DNA of 64,000 nt from Paenibacillus sp. FSL R7-0204 (GTDB taxonomy: Bacteria; Bacillota; Bacilli; Paenibacillales; Paenibacillaceae), in assembly GCF_038002225.1 (NCBI RefSeq), contig NZ_JBBOCA010000001.1:2666001-2730000 (forward strand), written 5' to 3'. Each line of letters opens with the position of its first letter. Position 1 is the first letter of the stretch. Below, piece after piece: positions 42,996-52,096 of this stretch. A program made the position numbers and the translations under genes. The notes under the pieces were generated by a model, which saw nothing but the letters and a program-made list of their open reading frames with translations, did not search any database and was not told the origin of the DNA.

Positions 42996-43856
42996 ATGGA
43001 GCTGCTGACCATTGTCAAAGCAATCATCCTGGGAATTGTGGAAGGGCTGACCGAATTTGCTCCGGTATCCTCGACAGGCCATATGATCATCGTAGATGAT
43101 ATGTGGCTTAAATCGCAGGAGTTCCTGGGGAAGTACACGGCCAATTCCTTCAAGGTAGTAATTCAATTAGGCTCCATTCTTGCGGTCGTAATTATTTTCC
43201 GTAACCGGTTCATTGATCTGTTGGGCCTAGGGAAGCTCAGCCGCAAGGACTTGGCCGTAGTGCCGGAAGGGCAGCGGCAGGCTCCGGCGGAAGGACGGCT
43301 GAAGCTGACGCATATCCTTGTCGGGCTGCTTCCGGCCGGCATCTTCGGATTTCTGTTGGAGGATTACATTGATGAGCATCTGTTTTCTACCTTTACAGTG
43401 CTGATTGGACTTGTGGTTGGAGCGTTATTTATGATCTGTGCCGACCGTTTTGCGCCTGCGAATGCCCGGACTGAGAGTGTGGATCAAATTACATATAGGC
43501 AGGCGCTATCAGTCGGATTGATCCAATGTATCTCCCTGTGGCCGGGCTTTTCGCGGTCCGGCTCGACAATATCCGGCGGGGTTCTGCTGGGCATGAGCCA
43601 TCGTGCGGCAGCCGATTTCACCTTCATCATGGCGGTGCCGATTATGGCCGGGGCGAGCCTGATTTCACTGCTGAAGAACTGGCAGTATTTTACGCTGGAT
43701 GCCTTGCCGTTCTTCATTGCCGGGTTCATCAGCGCCTTCGTATTCGCACTGGTATCGATGCGTTTCTTCCTGAAGCTGATTAACCGGATCAAGCTGCTGC
43801 CCTTCGCGATCTACCGGATTGTACTTGCGGGTGTGGTCTATCTGATCTGGTTTTGA
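42996..43856 (+). CDS. uppP: Undecaprenyl-diphosphatase
   Basis: A 286-residue BacA/UppP membrane enzyme recycling undecaprenyl pyrophosphate for cell-wall synthesis; its overproduction gives bacitracin resistance. The active-site blocks EGLTEFAPVSSTGHM (~16-30) and LWPGFSRSGSTISGG are intact, and about eight hydrophobic helices fit the family. AAGGGGGG precedes the ATG. Monocistronic with its own terminator. Confidence 0.96.
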   Translation: MELLTIVKAIILGIVEGLTEFAPVSSTGHMIIVDDMWLKSQEFLGKYTANSFKVVIQLGSILAVVIIFRNRFIDLLGLGKLSRKDLAVVPEGQRQAPAEGRLKLTHILVGLLPAGIFGFLLEDYIDEHLFSTFTVLIGLVVGALFMICADRFAPANARTESVDQITYRQALSVGLIQCISLWPGFSRSGSTISGGVLLGMSHRAAADFTFIMAVPIMAGASLISLLKNWQYFTLDALPFFIAGFISAFVFALVSMRFFLKLINRIKLLPFAIYRIVLAGVVYLIWF

Positions 43857-43877
43857 TTTCGCCGGGACTCCATGTCT

Positions 43878-43913
43878 AAGCTGCTCCTCCTTCATGGGGG
43901 GGCGGCTTTTTTT
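43878..43913 (+). terminator. Terminator after uppP
   Basis: AAGCTGCTCCTCC pairs imperfectly with GGGGGGGCGGCTT, followed by seven Ts. Confidence 0.8.
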
Positions 43914-44050
43914 GGCGTTCTGTTATAGGGAATCTGTATAGCCGGATTGCGTGGAATCTGTTGCGGGGCGCGGTAGGCGTGCAGTAAGATGGCATCAGAT
44001 TAAGGCTTGCAGGCATAAGGGCAGACCATTATACAGAGGAGTGGACAGCT

Positions 44051-46351
44051 ATGAGTAAAGGAATCAAGACTAGCAGCCTCGGTTATCCGAGAATCGGCAA
44101 GAACCGTGAATGGAAGAAAGTATTGGAGGCTTATTGGGCCGGAAAAATCGAGGAGCAGAGCTTCCGCTCGCAGATGGAGGATATCCAGCTTCAGCATTTA
44201 CAGACCCAGCAGCAGGCCGGAATTGACCTGATTCCGGTGGGCGATTTCACCTTCTATGACCATGTGCTGGATACCGCCGCCATGTTCGGAATCGTACCGG
44301 AGCGTTATGGATATAAGGGCGGAGAGATTCCGCTGGATCTGTACTTTGCAATGGCGCGCGGCAATGCACGGGCTCCGGCCTGCGAGATGACCAAATGGTT
44401 CAATACGAATTACCACTACATTGTGCCTGAGATCGGCAGCCTGACTCCGGTATTGACAGCGAATAAACCGCTGGCTGCCTACCGCTTCGCCAAGGAGCGG
44501 GCAGGCATTGAGGGCAAGCCCGTTATAGTCGGACTGTATACCTTCCTGAAGCTGTCCAAGGGCTTCCCGGCAGCAGACATCGCCGCCGTTGCCGCACGCT
44601 TCCTCCCGCTGTATGTGCAGCTGCTGCAGGAGCTGAAGGAGGAAGGAGTGGCCTGGGTACAGATCGATGAACCGGCGATTGTTACAGGCTTAACGGCTGA
44701 GGATACCGCGCTGCTGAAGAGCATTTACGGTGAGATTGCTGCTGCCGTACCAGGTCTGAACCTGATGCTGCAGACATACTTCGAAGCTGCTGAGCCCCTC
44801 GAAGCCCTGCTGGCGCTGCCTGTGCAGGGTCTGGGTCTTGACTTCGTCCATGACGGCGGCAAGAATCTGGAGTCGGTTGCACGCCTCGGGTGGCCGCAGG
44901 ATAAGACACTCGGAGCCGGTATCCTAGACGGACGCAACATCTGGCGCGCCGATACCGATGCCAAGCTGGAGCTGGTAGCGAGGCTGCTGACCTATGTGGC
45001 TCAGGAACAGTTAATTCTCCAGCCAGCGTCAAGTCTGCTGCATGTGCCTGTAACGGTTGAAGGCGAGGTCAAGCTGAAGGCTGCGGTCAAAAATGCCTTG
45101 GCATTCGCTAATGAGAAGCTGGCCGAGCTGGTTCTGATTGCGGCAGCCGCGAACGAAGGAAGAGAGCGTTATGCCGCCGAGCTGGAGCGCAGCCGTGAGG
45201 TGCTGGCCGTATTCCGTGCCCTGCCGGAGCGCGGGCGTAAGGATGTAGCCGAGCAGGTGCGTGCCCTTGCCCAGCTGCCGGACCGCCGCAGCCTTCCGTT
45301 CGCCGAGCGTGTGAAGGTTCAGCAGGAGAAGTGGCGTCTGCCGCTGCTGCCGACCACGACCATCGGCAGCTTCCCGCAGACGGCTGAAGTCCGCCAGGCC
45401 CGTCTGAAATGGCGCAAGGGAGTCTGGAACCAGGAGCGTTATGACTTGTTCATCAAGCGGCAGATCGCTGAAGCGATTACGCTTCAGGAGGAGCTTGGTC
45501 TGGATGTGCTGGTACACGGAGAGTTCGAGCGTACGGATATGGTGGAATTCTTCGGGGAGAAGCTGGCCGGCTATCTGTTCACCGCAGGCGGCTGGGTTCA
45601 GTCGTACGGCTCACGCTGCGTGAAGCCGCCGGTAATCTATGCCGATGTTGCTTTTATCGAGCCGATGACCGTCAAGGAGAGCGTGTATGCCCAGTCACTG
45701 ACGAAGCTGCCTGTTAAGGGAATGCTGACCGGACCGGTCACGATCCTGAACTGGTCCTTTGTCCGCGATGATCTCAGCCGCGAGGCGGTGGCCGGACAGA
45801 TTGCCCTCGCCCTGCGTCATGAAGTATCCGCACTCGAGGAGGCTGGTATCGAGATGATCCAGGTCGATGAGCCGGCGATCCGCGAAGGTCTGCCGCTGAA
45901 GGCGAGAGATCATGAGTATTACCTCAACTGGGCGGTGAAATCCTTCCGGACCGCCACGAATCATGTCAAGGACACCACGCAGGTGCATACGCATATGTGC
46001 TACAGCGAATTCAATGACATGATCGGTTCGATCTCGGCGATGGATGCGGATGTCATCTCCATTGAGACCTCGCGCAGCCATGGTGAACTGATCGTCAGCT
46101 TCGAGGAGCAGGAATACGACAAGGGGATTGGACTGGGTGTGTATGATATCCACAGTCCGCGCGTACCGGTGGTAGAGGAGATGACTTCGGCCATCGAACG
46201 TGCGCTGCGCGTGCTGGATGTCCAGCAGTTCTGGATTAATCCCGACTGCGGACTGAAGACACGGGGCTGGGAAGAGACCACAGGCGCATTGCGCAATATG
46301 GTGAAGGCCGCGGTCCTGGTAAGAGAGCAGCACGGCGCAGTGACCCGTTAA
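44051..46351 (+). CDS. metE: Cobalamin-independent methionine synthase
   Basis: A 766-residue MetE that transfers methyl from 5-methyltetrahydropteroyltriglutamate to homocysteine. N-terminal half: SSLGYPRIGKNREWKK, KWFNTNYHYIVPE. C-terminal catalytic half: TTTIGSFPQTAEVR, GEFERTDMVEFFGE, and zinc ligands in HTHMCYSEFND (His, Cys) and NPDCGLKTRGW (Cys). GAGGAGTGG precedes the ATG. The 130-base leader shows no S-box or T-box hallmark that I can see. Confidence 0.97.
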   Translation: MSKGIKTSSLGYPRIGKNREWKKVLEAYWAGKIEEQSFRSQMEDIQLQHLQTQQQAGIDLIPVGDFTFYDHVLDTAAMFGIVPERYGYKGGEIPLDLYFAMARGNARAPACEMTKWFNTNYHYIVPEIGSLTPVLTANKPLAAYRFAKERAGIEGKPVIVGLYTFLKLSKGFPAADIAAVAARFLPLYVQLLQELKEEGVAWVQIDEPAIVTGLTAEDTALLKSIYGEIAAAVPGLNLMLQTYFEAAEPLEALLALPVQGLGLDFVHDGGKNLESVARLGWPQDKTLGAGILDGRNIWRADTDAKLELVARLLTYVAQEQLILQPASSLLHVPVTVEGEVKLKAAVKNALAFANEKLAELVLIAAAANEGRERYAAELERSREVLAVFRALPERGRKDVAEQVRALAQLPDRRSLPFAERVKVQQEKWRLPLLPTTTIGSFPQTAEVRQARLKWRKGVWNQERYDLFIKRQIAEAITLQEELGLDVLVHGEFERTDMVEFFGEKLAGYLFTAGGWVQSYGSRCVKPPVIYADVAFIEPMTVKESVYAQSLTKLPVKGMLTGPVTILNWSFVRDDLSREAVAGQIALALRHEVSALEEAGIEMIQVDEPAIREGLPLKARDHEYYLNWAVKSFRTATNHVKDTTQVHTHMCYSEFNDMIGSISAMDADVISIETSRSHGELIVSFEEQEYDKGIGLGVYDIHSPRVPVVEEMTSAIERALRVLDVQQFWINPDCGLKTRGWEETTGALRNMVKAAVLVREQHGAVTR

Positions 46352-46392
46352 CGAACGAAGCTGTTCCGCTTAAGATTCTTAGATTTGCACAC

Positions 46393-46447
46393 AAAAACCA
46401 CTGCAAGCGGGAGAGTACAGTCTCCGGCCCGCAGTGGTTTGTTTTTT
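46393..46447 (+). terminator. Terminator of metE
   Basis: AAACCACTGC pairs with GCAGTGGTTT around a secondary stem, followed by GTTTTTT. Confidence 0.88.
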
Positions 46448-46458
46448 GCAGGAAACAC

Positions 46459-46487
46459 TTGATAATAATTCTCATTCTTGATAGAAT
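46459..46487 (+). promoter_or_regulatory. Fur-box-overlapped promoter pointing antisense to the DUF1540 gene
   Basis: TTGATA (46459-46464) and TAGAAT (46482-46487) have 17-base spacing. TGATAATAATTCTCA (46460-46474) matches the Fur 7-1-7 consensus TGATAATNATTATCA at all fixed positions but one. A perfect 10-bp inverted repeat TTCTCATTCT/AGAATGAGAA (46469-46492) overlaps it. Confidence 0.5.
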
Positions 46488-46497
46488 GAGAAAAGAA

Positions 46498-46525
46498 AGA
46501 AGGAACCTGTGGAGGGCTCCTTCAA
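46498..46525. terminator. Hairpin after the DUF1540 gene
   Basis: GAAGGAACC and GGGCTCCTTC form a stem. On the minus strand it is followed by TTTCTTTTC and would end the DUF1540 transcript. Confidence 0.55.
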
Positions 46526-46541
46526 CTTCTGCTATCATTCA

Positions 46542-46694
46542 TTATTTGCTTTCGAAGGTTTTGCAATCTGTTTCCTCAGATTGTGTAGGCTGCTTGGAGC
46601 TGTGATAAGCAACGAAGATGGATTCAGCGTTGCATTTGTTCTCTTCAGCCCAGTAGGTGCAAGAATTAACTGCGCACAATACGTCTTTTGCCAT
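46542..46694 (-). CDS. DUF1540 small cysteine protein
   Basis: A 50-residue protein too short for most ORF cut-offs but clearly real: AAGAGGAGGTGAA precedes ATG 46694, and the sequence follows the DUF1540 pattern of spaced cysteines (VLCAVNSCTYWAEENKCNA, with a fourth Cys in TDCKTF), suggesting metal binding. DUF1540 proteins are common in spore-forming Firmicutes; the role is unknown. A divergent-looking Fur-type promoter fires antisense into its 3' end. Confidence 0.85.
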   Translation of the reverse strand: MAKDVLCAVNSCTYWAEENKCNAESIFVAYHSSKQPTQSEETDCKTFESK

Positions 46695-46937
46695 GAGGGT
46701 TCACCTCCTCTTGTAGTAGTAGGCAACATAAATCGGCAAGAAAAGAATCACAGCTGCCCGGGCAAGGTGGAGCTTGTCCGAATAGCGCCATAACCTTATT
46801 CTATGCGAATAGGGTTTTTGGTGTTTTTTTGCCGTTTTATCATCGTAATTGTAACAAATACAGAGACATTACGCAAACAAGGCCACACAGGGCAATTCCT
46901 CGGTGAATGGTCTTCTTTGTTATTTTCCTGAAATGAC

Positions 46938-46963
46938 TGCAACCTTCCAGCTTTTGGAACGTC
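46938..46963 (+). promoter_or_regulatory. Possible ECF sigma promoter before the DUF4349 gene
   Basis: TGCAAC (46938-46943), 16 bases, CGTC (46960-46963): the layout of envelope-stress (ECF) sigma promoters, about 100 bases before the start codon. No sigma-A promoter is obvious closer by. The 370 bases from 46695 to here hold no other gene. Confidence 0.35.
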
Positions 46964-47066
46964 AAGAGGGATAAGCGCGGAACGGACCGATACAGATAAC
47001 GGCCTTTCGCTGCGGAAGCTGAAACACCGGAAGCAGTATACAATTACATTTTATGGAGGAATGAGC

Positions 47067-48212
47067 ATGCGAAAATGGGGTCTGCATTACTTATTGTTGT
47101 ATCTAGTGGTTGTAGCCGTAGTTCTGGCGGGATGCGGCGCGTCGAGTAATAATTCAGATTCGGCAGCGAATACAGAAAGCGCGTTAAGAAATGAAGCAGC
47201 ATCCGACGGATCAGCGGAGAGTGCGCCTGCTGCGGTGGAAGGCAAGCAGGATAGTCTAACCTCCAACACGGCGATGGCTGTCAATGATCAGGCTGCAGTG
47301 AAGGGCGGCGGCGGAAATTCAGCACTCCCTGGGGCGGATGCTGGGCAAGGGGCAGATGCTTCTGCCGGATTCACCGGCACGGATGTGGTAGCAGGACTGA
47401 ACAAGAAGCTGATCTACAAGGCGAACCTCAATATGGAGGTAAGCGACTACGGGGCAGCGCAGACTGAAGTGCGGAATTTGGTTACTCTGGCCGGGGGCTA
47501 CATTATCGAATTCTCAGAGAATATGTCTGAATATGAACAGGGCGGAACCTTTATCCTGAAAGTGCCTGCGGCGGGCTTCTCACCGTTCCTGAACAATCTG
47601 GAGAAGATTAAGCATGAGAAGCTCCAGAGAAGCATCCAGGGGCAGGATGTGTCGGAGGAGTATGTGGACCTGGAGTCACGCCTGAAGGCGAAGCAGATGA
47701 TGGAGGCACAGTATATTGATTTTATGAAAAAAGCGACTAAACCGGCTGATCTCGTCCAGTTCGCCAACCAGCTTGGGGAAATCCAGGAGCAAATCGAACA
47801 GATCAAGGGCAGAATTCGGTATATTGACCAGAACGTATCTTTCTCTACAGTGGAGCTTCGCCTCTACCAGACTGAGAAGAGTCTTGCCCTTACACAGACT
47901 AATTCCGAGGGGCCGCTGGGTGAACGGGCTTCGGAAGCGCTCAAGAGCAGCATGAAGGCGTTGTCTGTGATGTTCCAGTGGCTTGTTGTTGTACTGGCGG
48001 CTGCGCTCCCCGTCCTGCTGGTAGCTGGAGTGGTGGTGGCGCTGGTGCTCTGGTCACGGAAAAGCTTCAAGCGGCGGCAACCCGCGCACTCTGAACAGGC
48101 ACGGCTGGGCGGCAACCGTCTGCCGGACCGGGAACCGCAGCCTCATCCTGAGAATGCACCTGTAGTACCAGCCGCACCGGCAGAGGAGAATACGGATAAG
48201 CAGAACAAGTAG
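47067..48212 (+). CDS. DUF4349 lipoprotein
   Basis: A 381-residue envelope protein: signal segment with lipobox VLAGC (~21-25), a long Ser/Ala/Gly-rich linker to ~110, then the DUF4349 domain (KLIYKANLNMEVSDY, GGYIIEFSENMSEYEQGG, SRLKAKQ). A coiled coil (LGEIQEQIEQIKGRIRYID), a C-terminal membrane helix (WLVVVLAAALPVLLVAGVVV) and a basic tail follow. It is therefore anchored at both ends. ATG 47067 is six bases from GGAGGA; ATG 47061 abuts it. Function unknown, perhaps envelope stress. Confidence 0.85.
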   Translation: MRKWGLHYLLLYLVVVAVVLAGCGASSNNSDSAANTESALRNEAASDGSAESAPAAVEGKQDSLTSNTAMAVNDQAAVKGGGGNSALPGADAGQGADASAGFTGTDVVAGLNKKLIYKANLNMEVSDYGAAQTEVRNLVTLAGGYIIEFSENMSEYEQGGTFILKVPAAGFSPFLNNLEKIKHEKLQRSIQGQDVSEEYVDLESRLKAKQMMEAQYIDFMKKATKPADLVQFANQLGEIQEQIEQIKGRIRYIDQNVSFSTVELRLYQTEKSLALTQTNSEGPLGERASEALKSSMKALSVMFQWLVVVLAAALPVLLVAGVVVALVLWSRKSFKRRQPAHSEQARLGGNRLPDREPQPHPENAPVVPAAPAEENTDKQNK

Positions 48213-48253
48213 AACGGGCTGTACGAACAAACATAGGATCGTTTATGTAAAGA

Positions 48254-48300
48254 ATAAAGCCTCCCTACCCGTGAATCCGGGCTGGAGGCTTTGTTTTGTT
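48254..48300 (+). terminator. Terminator after the DUF4349 gene
   Basis: AAAGCCTCC pairs with GGAGGCTTT, then GTTTTGTT. Confidence 0.85.
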
Positions 48301-48440
48301 CAGGAAAATAAGATTTTCGTCTGTTGTGGGCGTGTGGCCCGAATGTATGTGGAAAACAGCATACATTGTGCTAGCGCGCAGGTAAATGATCAAAGCTGTC
48401 CATTAGAGGAGCAGAGAAACCGGGGTGTCCAGTTCCAGCC

Positions 48441-49427
48441 TTAAGCATGCTGGAAGAGCACGCGGTACTCGCCGTAGCCTTCCTTCTCCAGGTCCTCTTT
48501 GGGAACAAAGCGCAGAGCTGCTGAGTTAATGCAGTACCGCAGTCCGTTCGCGCCAGGGCCGTCATTGAATACATGGCCCAAATGGGAATCCGCTGTTTTG
48601 CTCCGTACCTCGGTGCGGACCATCAGGTGGCTGAGGTCGGTTTTCTCCTTGACTGCATAGTCCCGGATCGGACGCGTGAAGCTCGGCCAGCCGCAGCCGG
48701 AATCGAACTTATCCTCTGAGCTGAACAGCGGCTCCCCGGAGACAATATCCACATAGATCCCGTCCCCGTGGTGATCCCAGAATTCGTTGCGGAACGGAGA
48801 TTCCGTAGCGCTATTCTGTGTCACCTCATATTGAAGCGGAGTCAGGCGCTCCTTCAGGCTCTGAGGATCCTCTTTATGCGTCCAGTGGGCTTCGATGAAC
48901 GCTTCCCGGCCTGAACCCTTGCGGTAACGCTTGTAGTGGCCTGGATTCTTGTGATGATAACCCTGATGATATTCTTCAGCGGGATAGAATGGCTTAGCCG
49001 GAAGAATAGGCGTCACAATAGGAGCGGAGAATCGTCCGCTGGCTTGAAGGGCCGCCTTGGAAGCCTCTGCCTGCTGGCGCTGCTCCTCCGAATGGGTGAA
49101 GATGGCCGTTCCGTAAGAAGTGCCGCGGTCATGGAATTGCCCTCCGGCATCGGTGGGGTCAATCTGCTGCCAGAACAGCTCAAGCAGCTTATTATATGGG
49201 AAAATATCCGGATTGAACGTTATCTGCACCGCTTCAACATGTCCGGTGGTTTCCGAGCATACTTCCTCGTAGGTCGGGTTCACGGTATGTCCGCCTGTAT
49301 AGCCGGAGATAATCTTGACAATGCCGGGAAGCTCTTCAAAAGGGGATACCATACACCAGAAGCATCCACCGGCGAAAGTGGCTTGCTCGGTCTTGAAATT
49401 TATAGAATCAGCTTGAAATTCACTCAT
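48441..49427 (-). CDS. msrAB: Bifunctional methionine sulfoxide reductase A/B
   Basis: A 328-residue fusion repairing both S- and R-methionine sulfoxide. MsrA part (1-~165): catalytic Cys22 in [29 protein letters not shown] and [13 protein letters not shown]. MsrB part (~180-328): [28 protein letters not shown] and the catalytic Cys in RYCINSAAL. The paired zinc CxxC motifs of some MsrB enzymes are absent. ATG 49427 follows GGAGGG at seven bases. Monocistronic. Confidence 0.95.
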   Translation of the reverse strand: MSEFQADSINFKTEQATFAGGCFWCMVSPFEELPGIVKIISGYTGGHTVNPTYEEVCSETTGHVEAVQITFNPDIFPYNKLLELFWQQIDPTDAGGQFHDRGTSYGTAIFTHSEEQRQQAEASKAALQASGRFSAPIVTPILPAKPFYPAEEYHQGYHHKNPGHYKRYRKGSGREAFIEAHWTHKEDPQSLKERLTPLQYEVTQNSATESPFRNEFWDHHGDGIYVDIVSGEPLFSSEDKFDSGCGWPSFTRPIRDYAVKEKTDLSHLMVRTEVRSKTADSHLGHVFNDGPGANGLRYCINSAALRFVPKEDLEKEGYGEYRVLFQHA

Positions 49428-49525
49428 TGTTATCCCTCCATCTGTAGAATGCAATTAAATAGATCACAATTTAATTATAAATCAAATAGAGGCTTACTGC
49501 CAGCATACCTGATATTCTTGAAGCG

Positions 49526-50137
49526 TTAGCGGCCCGCAGAAGGACGGCGGCGCATGGATAATCCGGCTACAGCCAGTACGGCAATATACACGATTATAGC
49601 TACAGCTGCACTTCGCGGATGCTGGAACATCTGTCCTCCGAGGAAGGCGTAGAGGGCGATGCCGGGGATTTTGCCAAGTGCGGTGGCTCCAAGATAGCTC
49701 CAGAAAGGCAGTCCGGCGGCACCGGCATAGATATTCACAGCCATCTGCGGGATAAACGGTGCCAGCCGGGCAATCACTACGGATGCAAAGGGACGCTGCT
49801 CCACAGCGGACACAAATCTGTCCAGCGCCGAAATACTGCTTAGATAGGCCATAGATTTGCTCCGGAACATGGATGCAACGACTCCATAGACAAGGGCTGC
49901 CGCTATTGTGGTAGCACTCCAGCAGATTAACGCTCCTGCGAAGCTTCCATAAGCATACCCGAACAGACCGATAATCAGCTTATAGGGCAGGACCGGAAAC
50001 AAGGCCAGCACTGTGGCTGCGAGCATGGACAAATACAAAGGATGATCCTCTCTAAGCCAGGCCAAGAGTTCATACCTGTAGATAAACGCGAGGATTATGC
50101 ACGAAACATACAGAATAATTGTTAGCCATTTTCTCAT
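49526..50137 (-). CDS. TVP38/TMEM64 (VTT-domain) membrane protein
   Basis: A 203-residue membrane protein with about five hydrophobic segments. The VTT/DedA-like core reads FPVLPYKLIIGLFGYAYGSFAG, then RLAPFIPQMAVNIYAGAAGL and LGKIPGIALYAFLG (each a landmark). Family members move lipids between leaflets or affect envelope homeostasis. ATG 50137 follows AAGAAGGGG. Role here unknown. Confidence 0.85.
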   Translation of the reverse strand: MRKWLTIILYVSCIILAFIYRYELLAWLREDHPLYLSMLAATVLALFPVLPYKLIIGLFGYAYGSFAGALICWSATTIAAALVYGVVASMFRSKSMAYLSSISALDRFVSAVEQRPFASVVIARLAPFIPQMAVNIYAGAAGLPFWSYLGATALGKIPGIALYAFLGGQMFQHPRSAAVAIIVYIAVLAVAGLSMRRRPSAGR

Positions 50138-50297
50138 TATACTATGCCCCTTCTTTACTCCATCCATTTCATCATACTGAAAAAAAAGCAATTAAAGCAA
50201 TTATTGAAGCAAAGATCATTGTTCCCGCAGCATGTCACGGTATAATACATTTATAAGGGAATAGAAATTCCCCCAATATGTAAGGGAGATGCTGTTA

Positions 50298-51233
50298 ATG
50301 AAACTACCTGTCCGCAAAAGAGTGGCACTGATCGGCATTGGCGATATTGCCCGTAAAGTCTATTTGCCGCTGCTCTCCCGGCATGATCAGGCCGAGGTGG
50401 TGGGTGTGCTCAGCCATGCCTCTGCTACGGTCGAGCGGGCAGTCCAGGCTTATCGCCTTCAGCGGGGCACAACCGAGCTTACGGAGCTGCTGTCCTGGGA
50501 TCTGGATGCTGTGTTCATACATAGTCCTACAACTACGCACTATGAGCTGGTAACCTCTTGCCTGGAGCATGGGGTGTCCGTGTATGTGGACAAGCCGCTC
50601 TCCTATGATCTGGAGGAATCCCGCCGGATGGCAGAGCTTGCTGAGAACAAGGGACTGCTGCTGGGAGTGGGCTTCAACCGCCGCTATGCCCCGATGTATG
50701 CCGCCGCCAAATCATGGCTGCATAAGGCCGGAGGCATCAGCCAATCCACCGCAGTCAAACATCGTACGAAGCTGCAGCAGGGCAGCAGCCATGAGACGAT
50801 CCATGATGACCTAATTCATATGCTGGATCTGCTGCTCTGGCTGTCCGGCGGGGATTATGAGCTGCTGCACAGCAGCCTGAAGGCGGATGCGGAGGGGCGG
50901 CTTCTGCACGCCTCGGGAATGCTTGGCTGGGAGAACGGGACCACCGGCCATTACAGCATGGTTCGGGATGCCGGGGCCGATCTGGAGAAGCTGGAGCTGC
51001 ATGGACATGGCAGATCGGTTGAGGTGACCGACATGGAACGGGTTATATTATATGAGCAGGGCTCGTTGCCGCGCACTCAGAACTTCGGCAGCTGGGATAC
51101 AGTACTGGAGCGCAGGGGCTTCAGCGGCGCGGTCAGACATTATCTCAGCAATATAGCGACACCGGAGCAATGCGGTATTTCCGCTTCGGCCGTATTGCCG
51201 AGCCATGAATTAGCAGCAAGACTAAGCCGCTGA
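50298..51233 (+). CDS. Gfo/Idh/MocA-family oxidoreductase
   Basis: A 311-residue NAD(P)-dependent dehydrogenase. The N-terminal Rossmann fold has VALIGIGDIARKVYLP (GxGxxA) and VFIHSPTTTHYE. The usual EKP signature is DKP here (VYVDKPLSYD), followed by GVGFNRRYAPMY. The C-terminal sheet domain carries the typical HDDLIHMLDLLLWL with the catalytic-type His. ATG 50298 is nine bases after AAGGGAG; ATG 50289 abuts it. Sugar or inositol-type substrate likely but not determinable. Confidence 0.87.
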   Translation: MKLPVRKRVALIGIGDIARKVYLPLLSRHDQAEVVGVLSHASATVERAVQAYRLQRGTTELTELLSWDLDAVFIHSPTTTHYELVTSCLEHGVSVYVDKPLSYDLEESRRMAELAENKGLLLGVGFNRRYAPMYAAAKSWLHKAGGISQSTAVKHRTKLQQGSSHETIHDDLIHMLDLLLWLSGGDYELLHSSLKADAEGRLLHASGMLGWENGTTGHYSMVRDAGADLEKLELHGHGRSVEVTDMERVILYEQGSLPRTQNFGSWDTVLERRGFSGAVRHYLSNIATPEQCGISASAVLPSHELAARLSR

Positions 51234-51265
51234 GCGGTCAGATTCGCAGCAGAGAGGAGAACAAC

Positions 51266-51592
51266 ATGGAGGATTACGACAACAAGTCGATGGAAGAGCG
51301 GATCATCGAGAGCTATAAGCGGGACGAGGAAATGATGATTCTCGTATTTGCCCAGTGGTGTGTGAATAACAGGCTGGACCCGCATGCCCTGTATCTGCAG
51401 GCTTATCCGCAGCAGGAGGGCAATCAGGCGCTGGCTAATGCGCTGGCACTGACGGTATCCGTGGAGGAGGCCGGGTTCATCTCCGATGATACGGTGCTGG
51501 GAGTACTCTCCCTCTATAGCAACGATGATCTTGCCTATGTGGTTATAGAGGCTATCCAGCTAAGACGCAAGGCAGAAGACACCAAGGATTGA
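51266..51592 (+). CDS. Hypothetical acidic protein, 108 aa
   Basis: Starts 32 bases after the oxidoreductase with AGAGGAG before ATG 51266, so probably the second gene of that unit. It is helical and acidic (MEERIIESYKRDEEMMILVFAQWCVNN; given as location), with a YLQAYPQQEGNQALANALAL segment. No known domain is visible to me. Confidence 0.7.
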   Translation: MEDYDNKSMEERIIESYKRDEEMMILVFAQWCVNNRLDPHALYLQAYPQQEGNQALANALALTVSVEEAGFISDDTVLGVLSLYSNDDLAYVVIEAIQLRRKAEDTKD

Positions 51593-51617
51593 GAGCGTAA
51601 ATATAATAATTGGGGTT

Positions 51618-51659
51618 AATGAACTTTTTTTTGACAAACGATGTTCATTCCAGAATAAA
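51618..51659 (+). promoter_or_regulatory. HxlR-gene promoter inside an AATGAAC/GTTCATT inverted repeat
   Basis: TTGACA (51631-51636) - 17 bases - AATAAA (51654-51659). AATGAAC (51618-51624) and GTTCATT (51643-51649) flank the -35 box, suggesting autorepression by the HxlR protein. Confidence 0.45.
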
Positions 51660-51717
51660 TGTGGTAAAATTATATATACTAACTAATTGTAAGCTTCATA
51701 AGTGAGAGGTGATAACC

Positions 51718-52035
51718 ATGGAAGAACATCAACTGACGATGTGCCCGAGATTTGAGACGGCTTTTTCGTTTCTGGGCAAGCGTTGGAACGGACTCATTAT
51801 TCAGACCTTGATGAGCGGCCCCAAGCGGTTCAAGGATATTTCCGGACTGATTCCGTCAATGAGCGATAAGATGCTGTCCGAGCGCATGAAGGATCTGGAA
51901 TGCGAGGGCATTCTGGTACGTCATGTGTACCCGGAGACACCGGTGCGCATTGAGTATGAATTAACAGTGAAGGGCCGTGCGCTTGAGCCGGTCATGCAGC
52001 AAATCCAGTCCTGGGCCGAGAGCTGGGTGGAGTAG
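51718..52035 (+). CDS. HxlR-family transcriptional regulator
   Basis: A 105-residue winged-helix HxlR (DUF24) protein: MCPRFETAFSFLGKRWNGLI start with its single sensor-type Cys, LMSGPKRFKDISGLIPSMS, then ERMKDLECEGILVRHVYPETPVRIEYELT and a C-terminal dimer helix. Many family members sense electrophiles or oxidants through the N-terminal Cys. ATG 51718 follows AGAGGTG. Target gene not evident nearby; only autoregulation is suggested. Confidence 0.9.
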   Translation: MEEHQLTMCPRFETAFSFLGKRWNGLIIQTLMSGPKRFKDISGLIPSMSDKMLSERMKDLECEGILVRHVYPETPVRIEYELTVKGRALEPVMQQIQSWAESWVE

Positions 52036-52060
52036 CAGTACCGCAATATATATTTGATGA

Positions 52061-52096
52061 CAGCCTCTTGCCCGGGATCCGGGTAAGGGGCTTTTC
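52061..52096 (+). terminator. Terminator after the HxlR gene
   Basis: AGCCTCTTGCCCGG pairs with CCGGGTAAGGGGCT, then TTTC. The 230 bases after it, up to 52324, contain only a possible promoter (TAATATAAT near 52165). Confidence 0.75.

Noticed and set aside
43918..44050. metE leader as a SAM or T-box riboswitch
   Set aside because: Only about 130 bases, with no T-box AGGGTGGNACCGCG signature, no S-box-like core and no attenuator stem with a T-tract.
46509..46793. Plus-strand frame with a GAAGGA box covering the DUF1540 locus
   Set aside because: The minus-strand DUF1540 frame has the better ribosome site and the family's cysteine spacing. The plus-strand frame shows no motif, although transcription in this direction is possible from the Fur-type promoter.
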